62,683 bases of DNA, taken from the NCBI GenBank assembly GCA_050331475.1, contig JBHJGU010000124.1, forward strand, positions 1 to 62,683, read 5' to 3'. Each line of letters begins with the position of its first letter. Positions within the stretch are counted from its first letter, which is position 1. Source of the stretch: JBHJGU01 sp050331475. GTDB lineage: Bacteria; Pseudomonadota; Alphaproteobacteria; Caulobacterales; Maricaulaceae. Made by a program: the position numbers and the translations under genes. Positions 42,657-51,327 of this stretch are shown here, piece by piece. The notes under the pieces are model-generated. The model ran no database searches and was not told the origin of the DNA. It saw only the letters and a program-made list of their open reading frames with translations.

Positions 42657-44423
42657 TTATCGCGGCTTAGAGGCGCTCAACCACCGCCCCAGTGTCGGCC
42701 GGGTCTCAAGTAAGGCGGTCTCAGTGGCTCGAAAACCGGCCTCGACCACAGTCTCATAATTGCGCCAGTCCCGCATGCTCGCGTCTGGGATTTCCGGGCT
42801 AATCACCAGATCCGCGTGATCGTATTGACCCTGTCGTTCAGCCGCCGGCATGGCATTTGCCGCGCGGAACAAAACTTGAGCGATGGGCGGGGTGGCGCGG
42901 GGGCCGCGACGAAGCATCCATTCCAGAAACGTCGGCGGATTAGCGAATTCGTTCGGGTCCAGGCCAGCGTCGCGACTAACGTCGCAACCCAGGACGGGGC
43001 CGATATGGGTCTCGCGCATCACATCAAGCGGAAAGGTCTTCATCACTGCGCCGTCGACATGAACGCCGTCTTCGGCAATGACGGGGGGCAGCAGGCCTGG
43101 AATGGCGAGGCTCTTGCGCAAGGCCGATCGTAACAGCCCGGTGCGGTGAATAACGGGTTCGCCTGTCGTCAAATTCGCTGAGACGCAAAAGAAGGGTCGG
43201 TCCAGGTCCTCGATGCGGACGTCCCCGAAATGCCGTTTCAGTCTTTGGTCAACCTTCGCGCCGCGGACGAGTGCGACCACAGGCAGAGTGAAGTCGTTTA
43301 CCGGGTTGGAGCGGACGAACGCGTCACGCATACGATCGTCGATTTCGTCGTCGGTCCACCCCATGGCGACGCTTGCGGCGATCACCGCGCCCATGCTTGA
43401 GCCGCCGAGGAAGTCTAAGGGCACGCCACGGGACCGCAAGGCGCGTAGCGCGCCGATATGGGCGTAGGCGCGCGCACCGCCCCCAGACAGAACAAGGCTC
43501 ACCGCACGGCCCGCCGCCATCCGAGCCAGCCGCGCCACGTCGGCGGAATTTCCCTCGGTCAGGGTGAATAACCGGTCGGGGCGAACCGCGTCGCTCCAGC
43601 GGTGGGCCAATGACGACGCCCGCGATCGCGCGCGGAACAACACGAGATCGAGAATGCCCTCCATGGCGCCCTGGGGACGAATGCTCTTAAACGACCGGAA
43701 GGGCGGCGCTACATCCGCGTAACCGACGACGATCAATCGATCCGCTTGTCGGCGCGCGCGGTCCGACCACTCCGACAACCGCGCATCGGCGAGATAAAAC
43801 ACTGCGTGATGATTACGCTCTATGGCGTCAAACCAGGTGCTGGTCTCTAAGCGGGCTCTGGCGTCGATGACGCATGCTGCGCGGCCGCAGTCCTGAAGCG
43901 CCGCGACCAGGGTGTCCAAGACGGCTCGGGCCGGGGCGAGGTCGCCATAAACGAGGACCGCGAACGACTGTGGCGCAAAGGCCAGATTAAGTCGCTCAGC
44001 GCGTTGGCGGCGAGCAATTAACCGCGCAAGGTTTACCGCCAGGTTCGCCGAGCCTTGCACAGCACGGCCAAACGCTTTGCTCGGTAGGATTAAAATCTCG
44101 GTGTCGCGCAAAGCCACGAGCGCTCGGCTATGCTTCGCGGCCCCCGCGGCGAACGCGGTTTCCCCAGCCATTTCACCAGCGCGCAAGATGGCGACTTGAC
44201 GTCGACGGCCGTCTAACCCCTGCTCGAACACAGCTAAAGCGCCGCTGCGCACCACATAAACGGCCTCGGTGGGGTCACCGGGGCGTACGATTGTCACCCC
44301 GCCGGGAACCGCCAGCGAGCGAGCGTCTCGAGCGAGCCGATTGAGTCGTCGGGTTTCGACCCCCTGAAAAACGGCGATCGTTTGCAAGATATCCACAGGC
44401 GATGGAGACTTGAGCTCAGTCAT
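42657..44423 (-). CDS. Patatin-like phospholipase with cyclic-nucleotide-binding domain (NTE/RssA type)
   Basis: 588 residues. Residues about 12-130 are a cNMP-binding domain (FQGVETRRLNRLARDARSLAVPGG, GEMAGETAFAAG and SRALVALRD, keeping the Gly-Glu and Arg-Ala positions of the phosphate cassette). The patatin domain starts near residue 305: SLVLSGGGARAYAHIGAL oxyanion loop, nucleophile in GGSSMGAV, and catalytic Asp in VDGAV near residue 480. This is the layout of neuropathy-target-esterase-like lysophospholipases, probably gated by a nucleotide. Convergent with the preceding gene and divergent from the next across 265 bases. Confidence 0.9.
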   Translation of the reverse strand: MTELKSPSPVDILQTIAVFQGVETRRLNRLARDARSLAVPGGVTIVRPGDPTEAVYVVRSGALAVFEQGLDGRRRQVAILRAGEMAGETAFAAGAAKHSRALVALRDTEILILPSKAFGRAVQGSANLAVNLARLIARRQRAERLNLAFAPQSFAVLVYGDLAPARAVLDTLVAALQDCGRAACVIDARARLETSTWFDAIERNHHAVFYLADARLSEWSDRARRQADRLIVVGYADVAPPFRSFKSIRPQGAMEGILDLVLFRARSRASSLAHRWSDAVRPDRLFTLTEGNSADVARLARMAAGRAVSLVLSGGGARAYAHIGALRALRSRGVPLDFLGGSSMGAVIAASVAMGWTDDEIDDRMRDAFVRSNPVNDFTLPVVALVRGAKVDQRLKRHFGDVRIEDLDRPFFCVSANLTTGEPVIHRTGLLRSALRKSLAIPGLLPPVIAEDGVHVDGAVMKTFPLDVMRETHIGPVLGCDVSRDAGLDPNEFANPPTFLEWMLRRGPRATPPIAQVLFRAANAMPAAERQGQYDHADLVISPEIPDASMRDWRNYETVVEAGFRATETALLETRPTLGRWLSASKPR

Positions 44424-44688
44424 TGGAGGCCGACAGGCTCCGTGCGGTTTTTTTGGGCGATCGGCGGTCCGCTTGAAGCCAAGGAGAAGCGACCGTGAAG
44501 CGGAGTTGGGGCAATGTTGACGCCCACGACCGCGTCACTTTCTCGTCGGCGGGGCGAAATTCTGTCGAAACGGATTGAAAGCTGCGGGCAAACAACAGAT
44601 ATTTCCGTCAGAGGGCGTGCGGGCCTGATTTGGCTCACCGCTTATCCATTAGTACGACGCTATCCTGTCGTGAAGAAGGAGTTCCGTC

Positions 44689-45144
44689 ATGCGCGCCCGC
44701 TGGTCTTTCATCGCCTTTGTGTTCGCCGCTGCGCCAACGGCCTTCGCCCAAGAGGTTCAATCCCCCGAAGCGCTCAACGCGTTGCTCGGCAAGCCAGTCG
44801 AAGCCGAGGCTCCCACCGCCGGGCCGACGCCAAGCGCGGAGGGCGAGGGCGGCGGCGCGTCGGTGTTCGAAGTTTCCGCGCCTCAAGCGGTCGACATTAA
44901 CCGCGACGTCATTATCGGCGAGCGCGGCGCGACGGAATGGGAAGACTGGGACGACTTTAATGGCGACACCGAGCGCTATATCGCAGTGCGCGAGGAATGG
45001 TTGGTCCAAGACGGCCCGGGACGCGTTCAACTGCCGTTTGGGCGGGAATTTGGCGATCCGAAGGGCGATCGGCCGCCTGAAGATCAATTGCTGTTTCCCG
45101 ACACGGAACGGTTGGACGACCTAAACCAAATCCTGGGTCGCTGA
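44689..45144 (+). CDS. Secreted acidic protein of unknown function
   Basis: 151 residues with signal MRARWSFIAFVFAAAPTAFA and a strong ribosome site (GAAGGAG). The mature protein is acidic, with a Pro/Ala linker near residues 35-55 and a conserved-looking end EREYIAVREEWLVQDG-like segment (residues 95-112) and GREFGDPKGDRPPEDQLLFPD. No domain recognised. It lies 88 bases before a metallopeptidase-like gene on the same strand, so both could be one unit. Confidence 0.7.
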   Translation: MRARWSFIAFVFAAAPTAFAQEVQSPEALNALLGKPVEAEAPTAGPTPSAEGEGGGASVFEVSAPQAVDINRDVIIGERGATEWEDWDDFNGDTERYIAVREEWLVQDGPGRVQLPFGREFGDPKGDRPPEDQLLFPDTERLDDLNQILGR

Positions 45145-45232
45145 GCGCGCGCATTCGGCGCGTTGTAAAGGTGTTCCGAGCGGCGTCGCCCCGATGGGCG
45201 GCGCCGTTCGCGTTCCGGAAGAGAGATGGGTA

Positions 45233-46219
45233 ATGTTCAATAAGATGATCCTCTTGGGGCTGGCGGTCGGGGTTCAGACAAGCCTCGCCCATGCGGACAT
45301 CGCGTATCACTACGCCACCGCGGACGAAGCCGCCGCCATTCTCACCGCAGACGATCCCTACACCTTAGGTCTGCAGCCCAAGGAAATCGGCGTCCAGATG
45401 CAAGACGCCGCGAAAACCACGCGCGCGGATTTGAACGCGCGCTATCGACGGTTCGCAGCAGACTGGGACGCCCGGCAAACCGCGACGATGGATCAGGTGA
45501 TCGCTGATTTACAGCCGGTCTTGAGCTTTTTGGAGTCGGCGCTGCCTGAGCGCGTGGCGCTGATCAAGATCGACGGCCAGTTCATTCCGCCGCACACCCG
45601 GGCGAACGCGATCGTGTTCCCCACCGAAGTGCTCGGCGCGCCGGAGGAGGCGCTCAAGGATTTGTTCGTCCACGAGCTCCACCACGTGCTCTCACGGCAT
45701 AACCCGGCTCTGCGCGACGACCTTTACGCACAGGTGGGCTTTGAGCCCTGCGCGTTCGAACCGCCCTCGGCGGTGACCGAGGATCGACTGTCGAACCCCG
45801 ACGCCCCGGTTTATCGGCACTTTGCGCCTATCGCTGAAGGCGCCTTAGACGTGGACGGCGCGGACGGGCTCATCCCGTATTTGTCGATCACTGGTCCGTA
45901 CGATGGGGAACAGGGCGGAGCTCTGGGCAATTATTTCAAGCTCGACCTTTTGCCGGTGACGGTGTCTGACGGCGTTTGCACGGTTGTGACCGAGGAGACC
46001 GGCGCGGTTGTGCGCTTGCCGGGCGATACGGAGGCGTTTTACGACGTCATCGGTCGGAACACCCAATACGTGATCCATCCTGAGGAAATCGCGGCCGTGA
46101 ATTTCACGCTCGCGATGAACGCCTTGTGGAATGCGCCCGCCGACTTGCCCAATCCTGAGATTGCGGAGCGCGTTCTCAGTTTCTGGCGCGAGGTGGCGCA
46201 ACAAGCGACCGCGCCCTAA
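45233..46219 (+). CDS. Secreted putative zinc metallopeptidase (HExxH type)
   Basis: 328 residues from ATG 45233; signal MFNKMILLGLAVGVQTSLAHA. A metal motif HELHH is at residues 147-151 (His147, Glu148, His151), and the C-terminal YVIHPEEIAAVNF near residue 284 is the kind of segment that supplies the third Glu ligand and the Asn in gluzincin peptidases. The two motifs are about 135 residues apart. The family is not one I can name. The catalytic arrangement is inferred from motifs. Confidence 0.7.
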   Translation: MFNKMILLGLAVGVQTSLAHADIAYHYATADEAAAILTADDPYTLGLQPKEIGVQMQDAAKTTRADLNARYRRFAADWDARQTATMDQVIADLQPVLSFLESALPERVALIKIDGQFIPPHTRANAIVFPTEVLGAPEEALKDLFVHELHHVLSRHNPALRDDLYAQVGFEPCAFEPPSAVTEDRLSNPDAPVYRHFAPIAEGALDVDGADGLIPYLSITGPYDGEQGGALGNYFKLDLLPVTVSDGVCTVVTEETGAVVRLPGDTEAFYDVIGRNTQYVIHPEEIAAVNFTLAMNALWNAPADLPNPEIAERVLSFWREVAQQATAP

Positions 46220-46248
46220 GACGCGATCAGTTGCACGGTAGGTTCCGA

Positions 46249-47080
46249 TTACGGAGCCGGTTGCGGGCTGACTAAGGCTCTGAAGAAGTCATGCGCCTCC
46301 GGTGTGGACCATTGAGTGGCGTCTTCAGGCGCCCCCGGGGCGCGAATGACGCCAGTTTGGCGGCCGATTTCTTGACCGTCCGGGCCGATGAGCACCGTCA
46401 TGGGCAGCGTGCGGCCGGTCGCGGTCCATTGCGCGAGATGGTCGGGGCCCCCGTCGCGCCAATGCGTTAGGTTTTCTGCGCCAGCCTTCGCCAACGCCTG
46501 CTCGGTTTTCGCCGCCAAATCAGAGGCGGGTTTTTCGGATTGCACCGCGATCAGCTTGAGACCCTCCTCCGCGAATTCTTGTTCGATCTCCGCCAGGTGC
46601 GGCAGTTCGAGCAAACACGGCGCGCACCAAGTGGCCCAAAACGCCAACAGCGTGTAGCCGCCTTGAAGGCTGTCAATGCTAACCGGTCCTTCCGGGCTAT
46701 CCAAGGGCGCGTCGATCAAGTTCAACGAGGGGTCGGGTAAGTAAAATGCTTTGGCGAAGTCCATCTCCGCGATCGGTCCCGTCAAGTTCGCGGGGTTACG
46801 GATCGAGCGGGGATTGTCCGGCAAGGCGTCCAGATAGGCGATAAACTCCGGGGACACGGCGTCTTTCAGTGGCCCACTATTCTCGGCGTCAAACCACGCT
46901 TGAAACTCGGCGCGAAACTCAGACGGCACGCTATCCACCGTGATCGTACCTTTTGATCCATAGCTTAGGGCCGGACTGGACGCTTTACTGTCGCTTGATG
47001 ATCCCCCGAAGCCGAACAGAGCGATTGCGCCGACGACCAGCGCGAGGAAGGGCGACACCGCCGAGAACGAGACGAAGCAT
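46249..47080 (-). CDS. TlpA-like thioredoxin-fold protein, probable 5' frameshift
   Basis: Periplasmic thiol-disulfide protein. The thioredoxin domain (last 165 residues) has the active site FWATWCAPCLLELP and TLPMTVLIGPDGQEIGRQTG. The best start is ATG 47080, with GAGGAG eight bases upstream (MLRLVLGGVA...), but it is one base out of frame with the rest; deleting one base of the CCC at 47050-47052 (minus strand) joins MLRLVLGGVA to FLALVVGAIALFGF and makes a perfect membrane anchor. As given, translation could start only at GTG 47058 or TTG 47154. A stop-end duplicate of this gene lies at 47185-47262. The gene is either newly damaged or contains a sequencing error. Confidence 0.7.
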
Positions 47081-47184
47081 GGATGGATGATCTCCTCAAA
47101 ATTTATTGAATTTCGATATATTCGGTAGGGTTTTGGGTGTCTATGAGCCGGCAATCACGCTTGCGTGACGGCGCGCATCCGACG

Positions 47185-47262
47185 TTACGGAGCAGCGCTT
47201 TCGCCGACGAGAGCGCTAAAGAAATCATACGCTTCTGGGGTCGACCATTGGGTCAATGGTCC
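47185..47262 (-). pseudogene. 3'-end remnant of a second tlpA-like copy
   Basis: On the minus strand the DNA encodes TQWSTPEAYDFFSALV followed by GESAAP and TAA at 47185-47187; the intact neighbour ends TQWSTPEAHDFFRALVSPQPAP. Just upstream of TQW the frame is broken. It is a tail-only duplicate, evidence that a second copy of the gene stood here and was deleted. Confidence 0.65.
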
Positions 47263-47321
47263 TCAGTGGCGGTTGCGCGTGCGTTTATAGCGCCGCTATC
47301 GAGAACACGCCTGCGTGAACT

Positions 47322-48059
47322 TCATCGGCGCTGCAACACCAGCACGACGTAGCTGAAGTCCTCGCAGTTACGGTCATAAACGTTTGCCTCATTCGCCATG
47401 AGTTGGGCGAAGTCTTCGGGCAGATCGGCAGGCGCGACCGCCAGACCGGCGCGTATGTCGGCATAGTAACTTAACCAGGCGGACTTTGGCAGGATCGCGT
47501 CTTCGAGGATCTCAAATCCGGCGGGTTTAGCGTGTCCGCGCAGGCTAGGGAGGTCCGTCATCCCAGGATAGTCGTCGGCCCAAAGCCGAACCGACTCTTG
47601 GGACGGCGTGTGGGTCAACCAAACCGCATCGGGCACGACCAACACCCCGCCTGGTTTGAGAAATCGCCTCCAAGAGGTGAGCGCTTCGGGTAACCCCATC
47701 ATATAGGACGAACCTTCGGACCAAATGAGGTCCAGGTGCGCCTCAGGCCAGTCCAGCGCCGTGAAATCCGCTTTGAGTGGGCGGACCCGGTCCGTCAAGC
47801 CCGCGGCGCGAGCGGCTTCGGCGAGCACCGCCAGGCTGGGGGCGGAGACATCCGCCGCAATGACGTCTGCATCCAGAATTTCGGCTAGCGCGAGGGTCGC
47901 CGCGCCCGAGCCGCAGCCCAAATCCGCGCCTTGCGGTCGGCCGGGCAAAAGGAGCTTAACGCGTTCGAGAATCGCACGAATTACGCGTCATCGCCGGGGC
48001 CCTGGCGGGGTAGGTTGGCGAAAAAGTCAAAAATTTCCGGTGTCAGCGCGAAGGTCATG
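47322..48059 (-). pseudogene. SAM-dependent methyltransferase gene broken by a frameshift
   Basis: The expected start is ATG 48059, MTFALTPEIFDFFANLPRQ with GPGDDA, which reaches a TAA at 47981-47983. The continuing frame VIRAILERVKLLLPGRPQG is one step off and runs without stops to 47322. Read with one shift near 47983-47988, the product is a normal class I methyltransferase: motif I ADLGCGSGAATLALAE, VIAADVS, LDLIWSEGSSYMMG and LKPGGVLVVPDAVW. The downstream 208-residue part alone lacks the N-terminal helix and has only a TTG start. Probably inactive unless the shift is a read error. Confidence 0.7.
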
Positions 48060-48314
48060 CTGTGAGCTTTCGGGTTTAACGGTCCACAGGAAACCGGTCG
48101 GGCGGCTCAGGACGGTGCGGCGTCGATCCTCGAACCAGCGCGCTAACTCGCGTCGACCGTGGGTCTCTCGCTCGCGCTGACACGCTGAGGCTCCGCCCAT
48201 GCTCCGGTCTAGGGCGCTCCCCTGCGACCGGGGGCGCGGCGGCATTGCGCTTCGGCTCCAGGGCGGGTTTAGTCCGCGGGTCTCATTTTCCGCTTATTTG
48301 TGAAAGCGCCGCCC

Positions 48315-49925
48315 ATGTCCCAGCTGAAATCCACGATCGACCCGCAGTCCGCTGCGTTCAAAGCCAATGCCGAGGCGATGGCTGTGTTGGTGGAGGAATT
48401 GGCCGACCGGACGGAGATCGCCGCCCTGGGCGGGTCTGAGAAGGCGCGGCAGAAACATTTAAGCCGAGGCAAACTGCTGCCGCGCGAACGGGTGGAGCGG
48501 CTGTTGGATCCCGGCGCGCCGTTTCTCGAACTCTCGCCCCTGGCCGCCTATGACATGTATGAGGGCGACGTGCATGGCGCCGGGTTGATCACGGGTGTGG
48601 GCCGAGTGGAGGGGCGCGAGGTGCTGATCGTGGCCAATGACGCCACGGTCAAGGGCGGCACCTACTACCCGATAACCGTGAAAAAGCATTTGCGCGCTCA
48701 GGAAGTCGCCCAAGACAACCGCTTGCCTTGTGTGTATTTGGTCGATTCCGGGGGCGCAAACTTGCCCTACCAGGCGGATGTGTTCCCCGACCGGGATCAT
48801 ATCGGCCGCATGTTCTTCAACCAGGCCAATATGTCGGCCGCGGGCGTTCCGCAAATCGCGGCCGTCATGGGCTCGTGCACCGCCGGCGGCGCCTATGTGC
48901 CCGCCATGTCCGACGAAAGCGTCATTGTACGCAAACAGGGCACGATCTTTCTCGGCGGCCCGCCATTGGTGAAGGCGGCGACGGGCGAGGTGATTTCGGC
49001 TGAGGAACTCGGCGGCGCCGATGTGCATGCTCGCCGTTCTGGTGTGGCCGATCATTACGCCGCCAATGACGATCACGCGTTGCAAATCGTGCGCCGGATC
49101 GTTTCCAACCTTAACACCGTGAAGACGTCCGGCTTGGCGCTGCGCGAGCCACGCGAGCCGCTTTACGATCCCGAAGAACTCCTCGGCGTCGTGCCCCAGG
49201 ACGTGCGCCAGCCCTATGATGTGCGCGAAGTGATCGCCCGGCTGGTCGACGGTTCCGAGTTTGATGAATTCAAAAAGCTCTATGGCGAGACCATTGTTTG
49301 CGGCTTCGCCCATCTCTACGGCATGCCCGTGGCCATCCTGGCCAATAACGGGGTGCTGTTCTCCGAAAGCGCGCTTAAAGCCGCCCATTTCATTGAGCTG
49401 GCGAACCAGCGCGGCATCCCGCTGGTGTTCTTGCAAAACATCACCGTGTTCATGGTGGGCTCGAAATACGAAACCGGCGGCATCGCCAAGGACGGCGCGA
49501 AAATGGTCACCGCCGTAGCCTCCGCCCAGGTGCCGAAATTCACGGTGCTCATTGGCGGCTCCTATGGGGCGGGCAATTACGGCATGTGCGGGCGCGCCTA
49601 TAGTCCGCGCTTTCTCTTCATGTGGCCGAACGCGCGCATTTCCGTCATGGGCGGGGAGCAGGCCGCCAGCGTGCTCGCCACCATCAAACGCGACACGATC
49701 GAGGCTCAGGGCGACGAATGGCCCGAAGAATTAGAGACCATGTTCAAGGTGCCGATCCGCGCGAAATACGAAGAAGAGGGCAGCCCCTATTACGCCACAG
49801 CCCGGCTGTGGGATGACGGCGTTATCGCACCCCAAGACACCCGCCGCGTGCTGGGCCTGGCGATCTCCGCCGCGCTCAACGCGCCGGTCGCGCGGAACCA
49901 AGGCTTCGGCGTGTTTCGGATGTAG
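48315..49925 (+). CDS. mccB: 3-methylcrotonyl-CoA carboxylase beta subunit (carboxyltransferase)
   Basis: 536 residues from ATG 48315; an in-frame GTG at 48300 adds five. Leucine pathway: carboxylates methylcrotonyl-CoA using carboxybiotin from MccA. Both crotonase-fold halves are present: N-half with VDSGGANLPYQADVFPDRDHIGRMFFNQA and GSCTAGGAYVPAMSDE near residue 185; C-half with FLQNITVFMVGSKYETGGIAKDGAKMVTAV and FLIGGSYGAGNYGMCGRAYSPRF near 405-430. The N-terminal ARQKHLSRGKLLPRERVERLLDPG is typical. Its partner mccA is 5.9 kb away, separated by the AT-rich island and other genes. Confidence 0.96.
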   Translation: MSQLKSTIDPQSAAFKANAEAMAVLVEELADRTEIAALGGSEKARQKHLSRGKLLPRERVERLLDPGAPFLELSPLAAYDMYEGDVHGAGLITGVGRVEGREVLIVANDATVKGGTYYPITVKKHLRAQEVAQDNRLPCVYLVDSGGANLPYQADVFPDRDHIGRMFFNQANMSAAGVPQIAAVMGSCTAGGAYVPAMSDESVIVRKQGTIFLGGPPLVKAATGEVISAEELGGADVHARRSGVADHYAANDDHALQIVRRIVSNLNTVKTSGLALREPREPLYDPEELLGVVPQDVRQPYDVREVIARLVDGSEFDEFKKLYGETIVCGFAHLYGMPVAILANNGVLFSESALKAAHFIELANQRGIPLVFLQNITVFMVGSKYETGGIAKDGAKMVTAVASAQVPKFTVLIGGSYGAGNYGMCGRAYSPRFLFMWPNARISVMGGEQAASVLATIKRDTIEAQGDEWPEELETMFKVPIRAKYEEEGSPYYATARLWDDGVIAPQDTRRVLGLAISAALNAPVARNQGFGVFRM

Positions 49926-50067
49926 GATACAATTTTCGGTTTATTCGAATGGTGAATTCGTAGTTCTGGAGTACAGCTCTTACGGTTATTGGGTGTGGCT
50001 TGAAAAGCGGACGGGTGTTTCTTTATCCGAAGAATTTGCAAAATTTTTAATCGAAGAGAATCAATGA
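49926..50067 (+). pseudogene. 3' fragment of a gene fused against the mccB end
   Basis: Directly after the mccB stop a different frame reads RIQFSVYSNGEFVVLEYSS then YGYWVWLEKRTGVSLSEEFAKFLIEEN, with AT-rich codons unlike mccB. Its own stop overlaps the next start by four bases (ATGA at 50064-50067), as in an operon. No start codon lies in the AT-rich part, and upstream the frame runs through mccB as a shadow. It is read as the last about 45 residues of a foreign gene whose 5' part was lost at the island border. Confidence 0.6.
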
Positions 50068-51134
50068 TTAAAATTTTAATGATGCCCATGATCATGTTGA
50101 GTGGTAATTTATACTCCTCATTTGAACCTATTGTTGAATATATAAAGTCGAACGACGTCAGAATTATTTATGTTTATGAGAACCATTATATCCCGGAACA
50201 TAGATTGTTTACTGCATGCTTGATTGAAAATCTATCGAACAGAGGTATAAATTTAGAAATACTTGCTGCGGAGATGTTTGATTTACAAATAGAAGAGTTC
50301 AATGGCTCGTATATATATGATGGCGTTTATGGTGGGTATGTTCAGGAGCCTTATGCCGCTGAATTAGTCTTTTCTGATTATGAATTGGGTTTAGAGCTTA
50401 TCGCTTACGATGGGGGTAAAGATTATACTCGGTTCTCTTGGCCGTTTGGCGTCGAGAAAAATCGACGGAATGAGCGTGAAGTGCCCGGCGCGTTCAAGAT
50501 AGCAAACGCGATTTCTGAGAGCGCTGATGATACATTGACGGTCGTGCATGCGGGCGGAGGTCACATTAGTAGAATAGAAAAAAATAAGAGTCATCAAAAT
50601 AGATCAAGTATCCTAGATAATTTATTTGATATTAGGGGCGTGCGGATTAGTCAAATTTACCCACGACATGACGATTATAGAAGAGATAAGAGTGTAAAGA
50701 ATACAGAGTTCATTATCGTCCCAACAAGTCAAGTTTATAATAATTCAGGAGATATCCGACACGATTTTGAAGTTTTGCATCCAAATTTTTCGGAGATTAC
50801 GGATCGCGAGAAGGAACTTTATTTTTCAAAAATTTGTACCGAGAGACAATTATATCATATATCTATCAAAAATAAGTTGGATCATAACAAAAAATATAGA
50901 CTAAAAACTTATAGAGATAAAGCCGAAGGACGCGGCATTCCAATTAAGGGCTTTGCGTTTTCGGGTGAATTTAGTGATCTAACAGCACTGCTTCCCGAAG
51001 AAAAATTATCTATATTTATTTCCCAAATCGATTCCTTGGGCTTAGATCATTTGATTAAAAGCATTGAATTCCGGACCGGCGATCATACGTCTAACGAAAT
51101 GGATTTTGTTATCAACCCCATTAGTGCTGAATGA
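50064..51134 (+). CDS. Tiki/ChaN/EreA-like superfamily protein, AT-rich, probably acquired
   Basis: 356 residues, no signal peptide. The N-terminal half follows a pattern seen in the Tiki/TraB-ChaN-erythromycin-esterase superfamily: VYENHYIPEHRLFTACLIENL (Glu39, His41, Glu45, His46), LEILAAEMFD, YVQEPYAAELVFSDYELGLELIAYD, REVPGAFKIANAI and VVHAGGGHISR with His167. These resemble the metal-site histidines and glutamates of the family but are matched from memory, so the assignment is tentative. The C-terminal 180 residues have no known pattern. Codon usage is strongly A/T-ending, unlike both neighbours. The upstream stop overlaps its start, showing it came with a partner gene. Confidence 0.6.
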   Translation: MIKILMMPMIMLSGNLYSSFEPIVEYIKSNDVRIIYVYENHYIPEHRLFTACLIENLSNRGINLEILAAEMFDLQIEEFNGSYIYDGVYGGYVQEPYAAELVFSDYELGLELIAYDGGKDYTRFSWPFGVEKNRRNEREVPGAFKIANAISESADDTLTVVHAGGGHISRIEKNKSHQNRSSILDNLFDIRGVRISQIYPRHDDYRRDKSVKNTEFIIVPTSQVYNNSGDIRHDFEVLHPNFSEITDREKELYFSKICTERQLYHISIKNKLDHNKKYRLKTYRDKAEGRGIPIKGFAFSGEFSDLTALLPEEKLSIFISQIDSLGLDHLIKSIEFRTGDHTSNEMDFVINPISAE

Positions 51135-51269
51135 TTTTTCATTTAGTGGAATATCCTAGCGAGTGGTTGTAAGAATTATTATATTTAAGTGATGGTGCGA
51201 TGCATTCGATATTTATTGAGGATGACGATCTTGCCGGAACCAAGGTAACGGCGTCTTCTGGATGTAGAG

Positions 51270-51294
51270 AACGGCGCCTGGCCGTCGCGCCGTT
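51270..51294. repeat. Inverted repeat at the right edge of the AT-rich segment
   Basis: AACGGCGC (51270-51277) and GCGCCGTT (51287-51294) form a perfect 8-bp stem with a 9-base loop, followed by GGCGCC and a short T-run. It could be the terminator of the acquired gene. Base composition changes from AT-rich to the genome average about here. Confidence 0.4.
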
Positions 51295-51327
51295 TAGGCG
51301 CCGGTTTTGGTATGTTACGGTAAGCCC

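Noticed and set aside
48027..48245. 72-residue minus-strand frame before mccB
   Set aside because: Arginine-rich shadow with no start signal; it overlaps the real 5' end of the broken methyltransferase in another frame.
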